From Nannobrachium achirus (lineage: Eukaryota > Chordata > Actinopteri > Myctophiformes > Myctophidae), in the NCBI GenBank assembly GCA_963921795.1, contig OY997652.1:57314838-57378837 (forward strand): a stretch of DNA of 64,000 nt, written 5' to 3'. Below, in pieces: positions 1 through 11,419 of the stretch (positions are counted from its first letter, which is position 1; every line of letters begins with the position of its first letter). Under the pieces are notes generated by a model that saw only the letters and a program-made list of their open reading frames with translations, ran no database searches and had not been told where the DNA came from. A program made the translations under genes and the position numbers.

Positions 1-796
1 ACCTAGAAACTTAATTAAACATGTCAATCCTATGTTTTCTGGGTCAAGAAATTGAATGAGTAAATGATGGGTGTAAAATGTTCCGGACCCCCACCCCCTT
101 TCTGGGGGTTATCTATTTCGGGACCTCCCAGGACAGTACGCCAGCCAGTTAATGTCCGATTTTCATAATAGAGTTGTTTTGTAGGTTTTAAAACATCCTG
201 AGTTCATTTATTACATGTTTAAAGCTGCCAGAATAACTTTTCTGACTTGGTTGGGATCTGGGACCCCCAGACAGACCCTTGAGCCTATCTCAGTAATCGC
301 ACTGCTCCTGCTCCAGAACAATGTGATCATAGTTGAAGCATAAAAGTTGTTGTAGATGGGCTCTGAAAACAAAATTGAGTAGTAGCAAATACCAGGGGTC
401 TTCCACAGGGGGTCTGGGACCCCTGGGGGGTCCTCAGAGTTACTACAGGGGGCCCGCCAAATCTTGATAGGATCTCTTTTATTTTTACATTTGAAACTTT
501 GAATGGTTTTATGTATCCTGGGTTTATGTATTGTTTTATTGGTTGGTTTATTAGTATTCTCAGCATTATTTATACAATTTTTGTGTTAGACAGTTATGGT
601 CGACAGCTGTTACTGCAGGGATTGCAATAATGAAGGTATTGCAACTTCTCACGTTGGGCGCGCAGAACAACGTGTCCATTTATTACACTGACAACACAAC
701 ACACACACACCTCTTTGTTATTGTCACCCCAAAGCCCTCACCCTATCCTTAAAGAGCCCATCATGGTCAATTATGCCCAAAGAGATTCACTACAAT

Positions 797-1366
797 CAGG
801 GACGTGCTGGCCATTGGGAAAAGCGGGACAACTCCCGAACGGCCGGTTCATTCCTGGCCAGTCCAGGCCGGCCATTAGGAAAAAATTAAAAATAAAATGT
901 CGGCCTTCGTTCCATTTTGGGGGCTGGGCGGCCAACAAAGTAAATCGTCACTATCGGGCAGAAACCTTGTATCTCCAAGTTTCAAATTTGTAATTGTTTT
1001 CGCAAAGCAAAGCCCTGCTTCATCATACAAGGCTGTCTCACAAAAGTAGTGAAAACAGACGATCTACAAGCACACAACGCCTCGCGGTGCGAGGCGTGTG
1101 CTTGTAGATCGGCTGTTTTCACTAGTTTAAATCAATTTTAAAATGATAAATACAAAACAAACGGTTTTGGACGTACAAGGTTTCCACCTGACAACGATGA
1201 AATATAACTCATGGACAGTAATTGGCCCACTGGCTTGTCACTTGTCATGATCTGAAATGGCAAATATTTGAGTAGCAGCAGCGCTAGAGATCTCTCTCTA
1301 TAGTGTGCAATGAGGGCCTCTCCAACTCTTTTTGCCGGGCTGAATCAGGGGCCCAGTACGTCCCTG
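797..1366. mobile_element. hAT-like non-autonomous element, TSD ACTACAAT
   Basis: A 570-bp insertion begins CAGGGACGT and ends ACGTCCCTG. It is flanked by perfect 8-bp duplications ACTACAAT at 789-796 and 1367-1374. The 8-bp TSD and CAGGG-type tips are typical of hAT transposons. The other palindrome arm, near 2480-2490, has the uninterrupted site. There is no transposase, so the element is a MITE-type passenger. It contains one copy of the dispersed AGATCTACAAGC hairpin at 1049-1122. Confidence 0.85.
1049..1122. repeat. Dispersed hairpin family, copy 1
   Basis: A near-perfect stem-loop starts GTGAAAACAG and ends CTGTTTTCAC. The inner stem carries GATCTACAAGCAC and its complement, with a GC-rich tip. 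The hairpin sits inside a hAT-like element. Confidence 0.85.
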
Positions 1367-1604
1367 ACTACAATACAGTAATTTCAGACATGCAGGATCT
1401 TCAATGTCCAACCTAATAGTGTTGACACAGTCTCTACCATACCGGTAGCATACCCTTGCAACCTGCTTTGGAGCCACATTTGATGAGCTCAAGTACTGCC
1501 TTTGGAGCAGGGAGGAGCATACTCTCCACTCTCTGAATTCCATCTATTTTCTTCGATTGATGGAAGCTCAGGGCAATTTGTCAGGTATGACAAATCATAA
1601 TATG
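1367..1604 (-). pseudogene. Inverted second copy of the CXC-protein C-terminus
   Basis: On the minus strand this segment repeats the last part of the gene at 2205-2463, including YGRDCVNTIRLDIED. The copy is more eroded: most of the cysteine cluster is lost, and the acidic tail is replaced by unrelated sequence. It belongs to the left arm of the palindromic element, so it is a structural consequence of the inverted repeat rather than a separate gene. Confidence 0.6.
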
Positions 1605-1626
1605 ATACCTTCATCAAGGGACATGA

Positions 1627-2463
1627 TTTTGAGGAAGTGCACACACATGAAGAGGCTGATACCCTGATTCCTCATCAAGTCCTTGCCTCTGCTGCTTATG
1701 GTGCTTTGTGAGACATACTGTATGTGTTTGGTCACCCGACACTGATGTCCTCCTGCTGTTAATTTGCAACAGTCAAAGGTATTAAAGGTAGGACAAAATT
1801 ATGGAAATCAATATATTCGAGCGTTTTCAAGTTATTCGATGTCACAAATGTCAAGGGTTCCTTGGCCTACACATTCTTTCTTGGTGCTGACAGGGGAAGA
1901 ACATTTGTTGGAATCTCCAAAAAAGACATTGGTCAGCACCTACCTTGAAGCCTGATAATGATGAAAAAGCCATTAGCAAGGGTTCCATTCCTCCTGAGCT
2001 TATTAATGGTGAGCTTCCATCAACATTGCAGTCATTGAAGCATTTTGCATGCCGTGTTTACATTTCAAAAGGTCCAACAACCCTGCGATTACTCAGATGG
2101 GAACTATTTCTGTCAAAGAACTTGGAGGGTGAGATGCTACCTCCAACGTAACTTGTGCTGCACTGCTACCATATCCTCTGTGCCAACTACGTCACAATGC
2201 AGGATAAATCATACCTGACAAATTGCCCTGAGCTTCCACCAATCAAAGTAAAAAGATGGAATTCAGAGATTGGAGATTGTTCCAGTCAGGTGTCTTGCCC
2301 TCCCTGCTCCAAAGGCAGTACGTGAGCTCAATGTAGCTTTTAAGCAGGTTGCAAGGGACGGTGCAGCTGCTCAAATAACCTGCCTTTCACTCTATGCTAT
2401 GGTGGAGACTGTGTCAACACTATTAGGTTGGACATTGAAGATGACGATGATGAAGACGAATAG
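1627..2463 (+). pseudogene. Decayed transposon-type protein with a CXC (tesmin/TSO1-like) C-terminus
   Basis: Reading across frames gives an ordered series of familiar pieces. A HEEADT-like segment lies near 1650, SPDTDVLLLL near 1735, a GLH..GADTGRTFVG-like segment near 1860-1915, LRWELFLSKNLEGEMLPPT at about 2089-2148, and PVRCLALPAPKAVREL at about 2273-2320. A cysteine-rich tail at about 2343-2463 contains GCKGRCSCSNN and YGGDCVNT, followed by an acidic run and a stop. The tail resembles the CXC cysteine-cluster domain. The order of the pieces matches large uncharacterised protein families found in fish and invertebrate repeats. At least three frameshifts and several stops break the gene. 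The biochemical function is unknown, and I infer a mobile-element origin from the palindromic context. Confidence 0.6.
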
Positions 2464-2560
2464 ATAGATTACTGTATTGTAGTGAATCTCTTTGGGCATA
2501 ATTGACCATGGGTTCTTTAAGAAGATAGGGTGAGGGTTTTGGGGTGACAATAACAAAGAG

Positions 2561-2668
<108 letters not shown>

Positions 2669-3212
2669 ACTAATAAACCATCAAAGTACACCCCAGAAAA
2701 CATTACATTAAAAAAAAAAGATCCCATCAAGATTTGATGGGACTCTGAGGACCCCCCAGGGGTCCCCAACCCCCCGTGGAAGACCCCTGGTATTTACTAC
2801 AACTCATTTTTGTTTTCAGAGCCCAGCTACAACAACTTTTATGCTTCAACTATGATCTAATTTAACATTGTTCTGGAGCAGGAGCAGAGCGTTTACTGAG
2901 ATAGGCTCAGGGGTCTGTCTAGGGGGTCCCAGGTGAGGAAAGACCCCAACCAAAAGTCAGAAGGGTTATTCAGTCTGCTTTAGAAGTGTAATAAATGAAC
3001 TCAGGATGTTTAAAAACCTACAAAACAACTCTAATATTATGAAAATCGGACATTAACTGGCTGGCGTACTGTTCTGGGAGGTCCCAAAATAGATAACCTC
3101 AAGAAAGGGGGTGGGGGTCCGGAACATTTTACACCCATCATTTACTCATTCAATTCCTTGACCCAGAAAATATAGGATTGGCATGTTTAATAAAATTTCT
3201 AGGTTGTCTAGA

Positions 3213-3691
3213 AGCCAAGATAGCACAAATTATGTATTTTATGTCGGCCATTTTGAACGTCCAAAATGGCGGCTTTGCAGGTGTCTGTGCAAATGCCAAC
3301 AAAGATTTTTGGATTCCCCATGCTCTGAAGATTCCAAAAATGTATAGTTTTACAAATCCCCAAAGAAATCCAACATAAATACATAGTGAACCTGACTAAT
3401 TATAACAAACTTTGAAAACCCACCTGAGCAGGATGTAACTGTCCCAATTGCAAGGAAAACAATAAACCTGGTGGCCATCATTTAGAATTTCAATCACTCA
3501 AAAAAGAGAGAAATAAGTAAATCTATGCATCTAAACCAAAATAATAAGTCAATAGTCAATATAATAAAGAAAGCCACAGGCTTTGAGTGCAATACAAACA
3601 GTCCTTGATAAGTAAAAAAATAAAATAATAATAATAATCAAAGTCGTGTACACTGTAGGGAGCTACAATGGAAAAAACTATGGCTCGTGTA
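3213..3691. other. Unassigned AT-rich spacer
   Basis: I see no coding exon, RNA gene or clear repeat here. There is a short AT-rich run of ATA/AAT triplets near 3620-3640. The short open frames have no recognisable domain. Confidence 0.5.
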
Positions 3692-3700
3692 CCAACCGGT

Positions 3701-4189
3701 TAGCCTCGCAAGCCATCCCGAGTTACGTCATCACCAATGTGCTTCCTTCCTCGGTCTGGTATCCCTCCCATCGAGTCTCTTTATGAGAAAGTGGTTCTCA
3801 ATTTCCAATCAAAAGGCTGCATTTCGAGCGAACCCGCCTCACACCGCTCCTGATTGGTCGAGCGGCTGCTACAGCTCTCGCATTTTGACAACAAACATGG
3901 CGGACCCCATGTCCGATGCGAGTTCACAAATCGCAAATAAAAGCTGCATTAAGCGAAGTTTTATCTGAAATCAACGGCATCTCATAACTTAAAAACGAAC
4001 AACAGTTTGCACCTTTGGAATTTCTGTCTGGAAAAGACTTATTTGATGTTCTCCCGACGATGTTTTGATGCGCTGATGACTACTGAATGGACCTGTCAGT
4101 CAAAGTAAGTAACTACGTCATCGCGTAATGCATTGTCTATGGGGGACTCCCAGACTCTCCTTTTGGAGAGTCTGGCTGTTGCGAGGCTA
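3701..4189. mobile_element. TIR element with 9-bp TSD CCAACCGGT
   Basis: A 489-bp element begins TAGCCTCGCAA and ends TTGCGAGGCTA. Perfect 9-bp copies of CCAACCGGT lie at 3692-3700 and 4190-4198. A TSD of 9 bp suits Mutator-like elements, though an 8-bp hAT-type reading with a shared base is possible. The interior holds a small perfect hairpin near 4151-4173 and no transposase. The insertion splits the GTACAC-containing flank of the minisatellite that follows. Confidence 0.8.
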
Positions 4190-4329
4190 CCAACCGGTGA
4201 CTTTGTACACGACTTCGTACATTTCCCATAGATTCTATGGGACTTGACCACTTGCTCCTGCCCTTCGTGTACACGGTCTGTGCCGTCTATAGTTTCTTAA
4301 TGGGGGGCAGCAGAGAGCCATATGTACAC

Positions 4330-5560
4330 AGGCCCTAGGTGGTGTCCACGACCAGTAGTTTTACATGAACCCTCAGAGGGACACTGTGGGCTTATCAAGT
4401 GGTCCGTGGTGGTTCTCAAAGTGAGGTCGGGGGACCCTCAGAGGGACACTGTGGGCTTATCAAGTGGTCCGTGGTCGGTTCTCAAAGTGAGGTCGGGGGA
4501 CCCTCAGAGGGACACTGTGGGCTTATCAAGTGGTCCGTGGTGGTTCTCAAAGTGAGGTCGGGGGACCCTCAGAGGGACACTGTGGGTTTATCAAGTGGTC
4601 CATGGTCGGTTCTCAAAGTGAGGTCGGGGGACCCTCAGAGGGACACTGTGGGCTTATCAAGTGGTCCGTGGTGGTTCTCAAAGTGAGGTCGGGGGACCCT
4701 CAGAGGGACACTGTGGGCTTATCAAGTGGTCCGTGGTCGGTTCTCAAAGTGAGGTCGGGGGACCCTCAGAGGGACACTGTGGGCTTATCAAGTGGTCCGT
4801 GGTCGGTTCTCAAAGTGAGGTCGGGGGACCCTCAGAGGGACACTGTGAGCTTATCAAGTGGTCCGTGGTCGGTTCTCAAAGTGAGGTCGGGGGACCCTCA
4901 GAGGGACACTGTGGGCTTATCAAGTGGTCCGTGGTGGTTCTCAAAGTGAGGTCGGGGGACCCTCAGAGGGACACTGTGGGTTTATCAAGTGGTCCGTGGT
5001 CGGTTCTCAAAGTGAGGTCGGGGGACCCTCAGAGGGACACTGTGGGCTTATCAAGTGGTCCGTGGTGGTTCTCAAAGTGAGGTCGGGGGACCCTCAGAGG
5101 GACACTGTGGGCTTATCAAGTGGTCCGTGGTCGGTTCTCAAAGTGAGGTCGGGGGACCCTCAGAGGGACACTGTGGGCTTATCAAGTGGTCCGTGGTCGG
5201 TTCTCAAAGTGAGGTCGGGGGACCCTCAGAGGGACACTGTGGGCTTATCAAGTGGTCCGTGGTCGGTTCTCAAAGTGAGGTCGGGGGACCCTCAGAGGGA
5301 CACTGTGGGCTTATCAAGTGGTCCGTGGTCGGTTCTCAAAGTGAGGTCGGGGGACCCTCAGAGGGACACTGTGGGCTTATCAAGTGGTCCGTGGTCGGTT
5401 CTCAAAGTGAGGTCGGGGGACCCTCAGAGGGACACTGTGGGCTTATCAAGTGGTCCGTGGTCGGTTCTCAAAGTGAGGTCGGGGGACCCTCAGAGGGACA
5501 CTGTGGGCTTATCAAGTGGTCCATGGTCGGTTCTCAAAGTGAGGTCGGGGGGCCCACAGT
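4330..5560 (+). repeat. 65/66-bp minisatellite, main direct block
   Basis: About 18 head-to-tail units each contain CTCAGAGGGACACTGTGGG, TTATCAAGTGGTCC and GGTTCTCAAAGTGAGGTC. Two unit types alternate: a 66-bp form with GTGGTCGGTTC and a 65-bp form with GTGGTGGTTC. Because 66 is a multiple of three, several reading frames stay open over long runs, and these frames should not be annotated as genes. The high similarity of the units points to recent homogenisation. Confidence 0.95.
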
Positions 5561-6780
5561 GTCCCTCTGAGGGGACACGGCACAGACCGTGTACACGAAG
5601 GGCAGGAGCAAGTCCCATAGAATGTATGGGAAATGTACACAGGTGTGTATAAAGTCACCAGTAGTTTTACATGAACCCTCAGAGGGACACTGTGGGCTTA
5701 TCAAGTGGTCCATGGTCGGTTCTCAAAGTGATTTCGGGGGACCCTCAGAGGGACACTGTGGGCTTATCTCAAAGTGAGGTCGGGGGCCCACAGTGTCCCT
5801 CTGAGGGGACACGACACAGACCGTGTACACGAAGGGCAGGAGCAAGTCCCATATAATCTATGGGAAATGTACACAGGTGTGTATAAAGTCACCAGTAGTT
5901 TTACATGAACCCTCAGAGGGACACTGTGGGCTTATCAAGTGGTCCATGGTCGGTTCTCAAAGTGAGGTCGGGGGACCCTAAGAGGGACACTGTGGGCTTA
6001 TCAAGTGGTCCATGGTCGGTTCTCAAAGTGAGGTCGGGGGGCCCACAGTGTCCCTCTGAGGGGACACGGCACAGACCGTGTACACGAAGGGCAGGAGCAA
6101 GTCCCATAGAATCTATGGGAAATGTACACAGGTGTGTATAAAGTCACCAGTAGTTTTACATGAACCCTCAGAGGGACACTGTGGGCTTATCAAGTGGTCC
6201 ATGGTCGGTTCTCAAAGTGATTTCGGGGGACCCTCAGAGGGACACTGTGGGCTTATCAAGTGGTCCATGGTCGGTTCTCAAAGTGAGGTCGGGGGACCCT
6301 CAGAGGGACACTGTGGGCTTATCTCAAAGTGAGGTCGGGGGCCCACAGTGTCCCTCTGAGGGGACACGGCACAGACCGTGTACACGAAGGGCAGGAGCAA
6401 GTCCCATAGAATCTATGGGAAATGTACACAGGTGTGTATAAAGTCACCAGTAGTTTTACATGAACCCTCAGAGGGACACTGTGGGCTTATCAAGTGGTCC
6501 ATGGTCGGTTCTCAAAGTGAGGTCGGGGGACCCTCAGAGGGACACTGTGGGCTTATCAAGTGGTCCATGGTCGGTTCTCAAAGTGAGGTCGGGGGACCCA
6601 CAGTGTCCCTCTGAGGGGACACGGCACAGACCGTGTACACGAAGGGCAGGAGCAAGTCCCATAGAATCTATGGGAAATGTACACAGGTGTGTATAAAGTC
6701 ACCAGTAGTTTTACATGAACCCTCAGAGGGACACTGTGGGCTTATCAAGTGGTCCATGGTCGGTTCTCAAAGTGAGGTAC
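5561..6780 (+). repeat. Higher-order minisatellite blocks with GTACAC spacer
   Basis: Groups of one to three 66-bp units alternate with a spacer of about 110 bp. The spacer contains GACCGTGTACACGAAGGGC, a palindromic CCCATAGAATCTATGGG and GTGTATAAAGTCACC. At each spacer the unit's start also appears inverted (CCCACAGTGTCCCTCTGAGG), so each block can form a snap-back stem. Five spacer copies start near 5550, 5790, 6035, 6345 and 6595. Confidence 0.9.
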
Positions 6781-7064
6781 ATCCTCAAAGTCCCTCCTTC
6801 CCAAACAAAGACGAACCAACCAAGGGTGCACAAGGCAGCGGTGTGCGATGGACTAGAAATATCCATTTAAAACTATTGGTCATGTACACACAAACTAAGG
6901 CTCCTGTACACAGTGTTTGGTCTCAATTGTGTGAGCAGCTAAAGGGCAGACAATGGCCTAGAACAACCTAATGGTGCCTATTAAGACTCTAGTACACCCT
7001 TTGGCCTCGACAAGCCTGATCATCCTACTATAGCTAGTACCCCCATCACCAACTTTGTGCTCCC
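6781..7064. other. Unique spacer between direct and inverted minisatellite blocks
   Basis: About 280 bases without the 66-bp unit. They include two GTACACA motifs near 6880-6915 and no recognisable coding sequence. The segment acts as the loop between oppositely oriented arrays. Confidence 0.6.
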
Positions 7065-7640
7065 ACTTGATAAGCCCAGTGTCCCTCTGAGGGTCCCCCG
7101 ACCTCACTTTGAGAACCGACCATGGACCACTTGATAAGCCCACAGTGTCCCTCTGAGGGTCCCTCGACCTCACTTTGAGAACCGACCATGGACCACTTGA
7201 TAAGCCCACAGTGTCCCTCTGAGGGTCCCCCGACCTCACTTTGAAAACTGACCATGGACCACTTGATAAGCCCACAGTGTCCCTCTGAGGGTCCCCCGAC
7301 CTCACTTTGAGAACCGACCATGGACCACTTGATAAGCCCACAGTGTCCCTCTGAGGGTCCCCGACCTCACTTTGAGAACCGACCATGGACCACTTGATAA
7401 GCCCACAGTGTCCCTCTGAGGGTTCATGTAAAACTACTGGTGACTTTGTACACGCCTGTGTACATTTCCCATAGATTCTATGGGACTTGAACACTTGCTC
7501 CTGCCCTTCGTGTACACGGTCTGTGCCGTGTCCCCTCAGAGGGACACTGTGGGCCCCCCGACCTCACTTTGAGAACCGGCCATGGACCACTTGATAAGCC
7601 CACAGTGTCCCTCTGAGGGTTCATGTAAAACTTAAAACTA
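7065..7640 (-). repeat. Inverted minisatellite block
   Basis: Five to six units of the same 65/66-bp repeat are in reverse orientation, followed by one reversed GTACAC spacer near 7440-7560 and a final unit to about 7630. With 4330-6780 this forms an inverted repeat several hundred bases long. Confidence 0.92.
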
Positions 7641-8040
7641 TTGCCCGTGTACACAGTGGTTAATCGCATGTGCAAGGATCTACAGAGCTGGCTGGAGCAT
7701 GGAGCAGCCTGGTGGAGTCAGGTGCAGTCCTGTCTACCCTGGTCTGGCCTATTCAAGCAAGGTCTGGACAGTAATGGCCTGGTGGAGTCATCTAACTACC
7801 CCCTTTCCCCGGTCTATACTCCTACTCGGCAGGACTGGGCTGGACTTAGGTTTGCTGGACTCTATTGGGCTCTGGTAGGCTGTATTGGGCTCTGGTGGGC
7901 CGTGTTGTGCTGTGCTGGGCTCTGTTGGGCTACACGAGGCAGTACAGTACTAAAGCCTAGACATGTTCATGTAAAACTATTGGCCGTGTACACAAAGTCA
8001 TGTAAAACTATTGCCCGTGTACACAGTAGCTTTTTCCTTG
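7640..8040 (+). repeat. Repeat unit A, first copy
   Basis: This block contains GATCTACAGAGCTGGCTGG, a GGTCTGG-rich middle and a run of GGGCTCTG motifs. It ends in paired ATGTAAAACTATTG...GTGTACACA modules. It recurs at 8845-9190. The GTACACA module is shared with the minisatellite spacer, which ties the two repeat systems together. No coding function is seen. Confidence 0.8.
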
Positions 8041-8830
8041 ACCTTTCGAGTTAGGAGTGTCGTAGAGACACGAGACCGGGTTTGTTGGATTCAGCGTCAA
8101 AAAGTAAGTCAGAATAAGTGTCTTTTATCCGAAAGAATGTGTAATCGTGTTGGTGGCGTGCAAATTTCGTGTCTTTTTCGCAATCATAAAGGGTTAAAAT
8201 TGTCGGAGAGACACAAAACCCATTCCATCGGATCAGGCATCCTTCAAATATGAAAAGTGTTTCCTGCGTAAAACAAACAGATTTTTTTATATTTTTTTAT
8301 TGATTTTAAGGACAAAAATCCGGGTTTCGGTGTCTTTTTCGCAATCGTAAAGGGTTCAAAGTGTCGTAGAGACACGAGACCGGGTTTGTTGGATTCAGCG
8401 TCAAAAAGTAAGTCAGAATAAGTGTCTTTTATCCGAAAGAATGTGTAATCGTGTTGGTGGCGTGCAAATTTCGTGTCTTTTTCGCAATCATAAAGGGTTA
8501 AAATTGTCGGAGAGACACGAAACCCATTCCATCGGATCAAGCATCCTTCAAATATGAAAAGTGTTTCCTGCGTAAAACAAACAGATTTTTTTTAGATTTT
8601 TTATTGATTTTAAGGACAAAAATCCGGGTTTCGGTGTCTTTTTCGCAATCGTAAAGGGTTCAAAGTGTCGGAGAGACACGAAACCCATTCCATCAGATCG
8701 GGCATGCTTCAAATATGAAACGTGTGTCCTGCCTGAAACAAAACATATTTTTTTGTTTTTTTTATTCATTTTAAGGACAAAGGGCCTGTTTTGACGCCTA
8801 AAACGACCCTTTTCCTTGACCTTTCGAGTT
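8041..8830 (+). repeat. 304-bp tandem repeat, about 2.5 units
   Basis: CGTAGAGACACGAGACCGGG occurs at 8061 and again at 8365, a period of 304 bp. A third, partial and more diverged unit follows to about 8820. Inside each unit, TGTCTTTTTCGCAATC and GTCGGAGAGACACRAAACCC occur in related forms, which suggests an older internal duplication. The whole array sits between the two copies of repeat unit A. Confidence 0.88.
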
Positions 8831-8844
8831 AGGAGTGCCGTGTA

Positions 8845-9195
8845 CACAGGATCTACAGAGCTGGCTGGAGCATGGAGCAGCCTGGTGGAGTCTGGTGCAG
8901 TCCTGTCTACCCTGGTCTGCCATTACAGTCACTGTAATGGCCTGGTGGAGTCATCTAACTACCCCCCTTCCCTGGTCTATACTCCTATTGGGCAGGACTG
9001 GGCTGGACTTAGGTTTGCTGGAGTCTATTGGGCTCTGGTATAGGCTGTATTGGGCTCTGGTGGGCCGTGTTGTGCTGTGATGGGCTCTGTTGGGCTACAC
9101 GAGACAGTACAGTACTAAAGCCTGAACATGTTCATGTAAAACTATTGGCTGTGTACACAAAGTCATGTAAAACTATTGCCCGTATACACAGGGGT
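8845..9195 (+). repeat. Repeat unit A, second copy
   Basis: Very similar to 7676-8040, with small indels near 8925 and 9040. It again ends with the ATGTAAAACTATTG...GTACACA modules. The copies are in direct orientation and flank the 304-bp array. Confidence 0.8.
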
Positions 9196-9293
9196 TAATT
9201 ATTATAATTGAATTTAAGGACACAACTGTTCAAGTGTGGAGAGCTACAGAGCTGGCGAGAGCCTAGTGCAGTGTTCCAGACGGATCCAGCCTC

Positions 9294-9403
9294 ATATACT
9301 CCCCTTATAAGTCAGTGGTTCAACTATGGGACCCCTAGAGGGGTCTCCATACTCCCCTTATAAGTCAGTGGTTCAACTATGTGACCCCTAGAGGGGTCTC
9401 CAA
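9294..9403 (+). repeat. 53-bp tandem duplication
   Basis: CATACTCCCCTTATAAGTCA is repeated at 9294 and 9347. Each unit ends in the palindrome GACCCCTAGAGGGGTC. Confidence 0.85.
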
Positions 9404-9554
9404 ATGATCTTGGGTGGTCCCAAATGTTTAGCTCAATGTGAAACATTGTTTTTCCACTCAACAGTGTACAGAGGCTATCTGCACATTTCTAAAGAGACAA
9501 TTTAAGGACTTTTTAATACTTTTAAAATGATAAATTAAATATTAGTGGCAGAAA

Positions 9555-9635
9555 TTGTGAAAATATCAGATCTACATGCTCACGCCGCCCTGCGTTGTGA
9601 GGTGTTGTGAGCATGTAGATCTGATATTTTCACAA
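9555..9635. repeat. Dispersed hairpin family, copy 2
   Basis: A stem-loop of TTGTGAAAATATCAGATCTA with its complement, around a GC-rich tip. Flanking sequence at 9400-9550 resembles the reverse complement of the hAT-like element at 58708-59118, so this is probably an old copy of that element. Confidence 0.85.
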
Positions 9636-9760
9636 GGCCGTGTTTTACAAAGTGTAACGCCTCAACTCTTTGTCCAAACAGTGAGGCATTGTGAGCTTGA
9701 AGATTAGCTATTTTCGCCATCTGTTGGAACCAAGTCAAATAAATGCAAGGCCTACAATTC

Positions 9761-9799
<39 letters not shown>
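9761..9799 (+). repeat. (TCTG)n microsatellite
   Basis: About nine to ten TCTG tetranucleotides. Confidence 0.97.
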
Positions 9800-9803
<4 letters not shown>

Positions 9804-9851
9804 GGCAATATCCTCAGGGTGTCCAGTCAAAACACCACAAAACTGACATTC

Positions 9852-9958
9852 AAGGAGTAGTTCACCCCCAAAATGACTTATTTTTTCAATGTATTACTCA
9901 CGCCATGGAGACTTGAGTTCAATAGAAAAAAAGTCACTTTGGGGGTGAACTACTCCTT
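9852..9958. mobile_element. Short palindromic MITE
   Basis: Inverted ends AGGAGTAGTTCACCCCCA and its complement enclose about 70 bases. The same ends and core (ACTCACGCCATGGAGACTTG) occur in the longer relatives at 22425-22735 and 38215-38522. No coding sequence. Confidence 0.75.
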
Positions 9959-10527
9959 TAATGAAATGTTTTTCTTCTCTTCACCCACACCAAATGATCA
10001 CCACTCTGTTTTGTTACACACGTGTGGTTCTAAAGATGAAAGAAAAATGCAGGGCATTCACAATCCGGCTAATTAAACAACAAACAAATTGGAATTATGA
10101 GAAATATGTTAGTCGCACGCATACTGTACCAACAAAACACAGTAAGTCCAAATGGAAAACAAATACACTTGCACTGATCTGAAACATATTCTCTCCCAGT
10201 GAACTTGACTGACCAGTGAACAAAGACAGACTGGTGCCACTCATCAAGCAGAAGCCACTGATCAAAAGAAGGCACTAATTGACCACACCTGGCTTGGTGG
10301 CCTGAGTGGTGTAGTATAGTGTGTTGACAGCAAGGCTTATGCAGGCCAACCTAACTCTGTCCCTGGCATGTGCGAGGTGCTTGTAGATCTGTGAGGTGCT
10401 TGTAGATCTGCTGTATTGGGTTTTTTAACTAGTTTGAAGTGTTGGTGCCGTGCTGTGACAGCTTGAAGCAGGGATGGCTCCCCACAAACCCAATTGTGAT
10501 GAAAAATATTTATGAAATAAATAAATG

Positions 10528-10679
<152 letters not shown>

Positions 10680-10888
10680 CAACTGACTTTTATGTAAACC
10701 ATACTATATGGACAGTTTGTTCTGCATGTCACTATGCTGGAAAGTGTCCTAATCGGGAGATAAGCCCTGGGGGTCCCTGGAGCTCCAGGGGTCCCTGGAG
10801 GGGTGGAGGTTGTGGATTGGCAGGCAAGGAGTGTGTGTGCAAAGTTTGGCATTGAGTAATATGCTGGCTGTGTACACATGTTCACAGC

Positions 10889-11064
10889 GGCGTCAGTTCA
10901 GGAAAGGCTAAGGTATGGCAACATGACTGGTGTCTGGTGTCTTGCAAGACACCAATCATGTTGCCATACCTTAGCAACAGGCACGATGAAAAGTACATTT
11001 AATTATTTCCCCCCTGTAGCCAAGGTATGGCAGCTGCCATAGCTTGCCATACCCAATTGACGCC
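10889..11064 (-). mobile_element. Small inverted-repeat element, GGCGTCA ends, copy 1
   Basis: The ends are GGCGTCAGTT and AATTGACGCC. Internally, AAGGTATGGCAACATGACTGG is followed by its complement and by GGTATGGCAGCTGCCATA. A reverse-oriented copy lies at 49128-49316. The element is non-coding and highly foldable. Confidence 0.75.
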
Positions 11065-11347
11065 CCTGCATGTTCACCTCCAGTAGGTTGGGAAAGTAGC
11101 CTGCCACCCTGTGGAAATAGGCTTGAACTGCAAGATAGGACCCTAAAACAAATAAAATGGAATAAAAAAGCATCCGTAAGACGGATGGGCGAACAAGTGG
11201 TGTCCATACGTAGATGGGGTCCCAGAGGACATGTAGAGCCCACCCCCTTATTTTTCACGCCCCCAGGGAACACACAGTGGGGTTTGGAAATTTGTTGTGT
11301 ACACCAGCCCTAGGACCTCGGCTTCGTGGACCGATTTAACGATAGGG

Positions 11348-11376
11348 GTAATAATAATAATAATAATAATAATAAC
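11348..11376 (+). repeat. (TAA)n microsatellite
   Basis: A run of about nine AAT/TAA triplets. Confidence 0.93.
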
Positions 11377-11419
11377 AACGATAATACTAATGTATATATG
11401 TAACAGAGGTGATCCGAAC

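Noticed and set aside
4322..7494. Many overlapping open frames of 60-242 residues in the minisatellite
   Set aside because: They arise because the 66-bp unit is a multiple of three and lacks stops in several frames. No start context, splice site or domain supports them.
4330..7640. CRISPR array
   Set aside because: The units are contiguous with no unique spacers, the unit is 66 bp, and the genome is eukaryotic.
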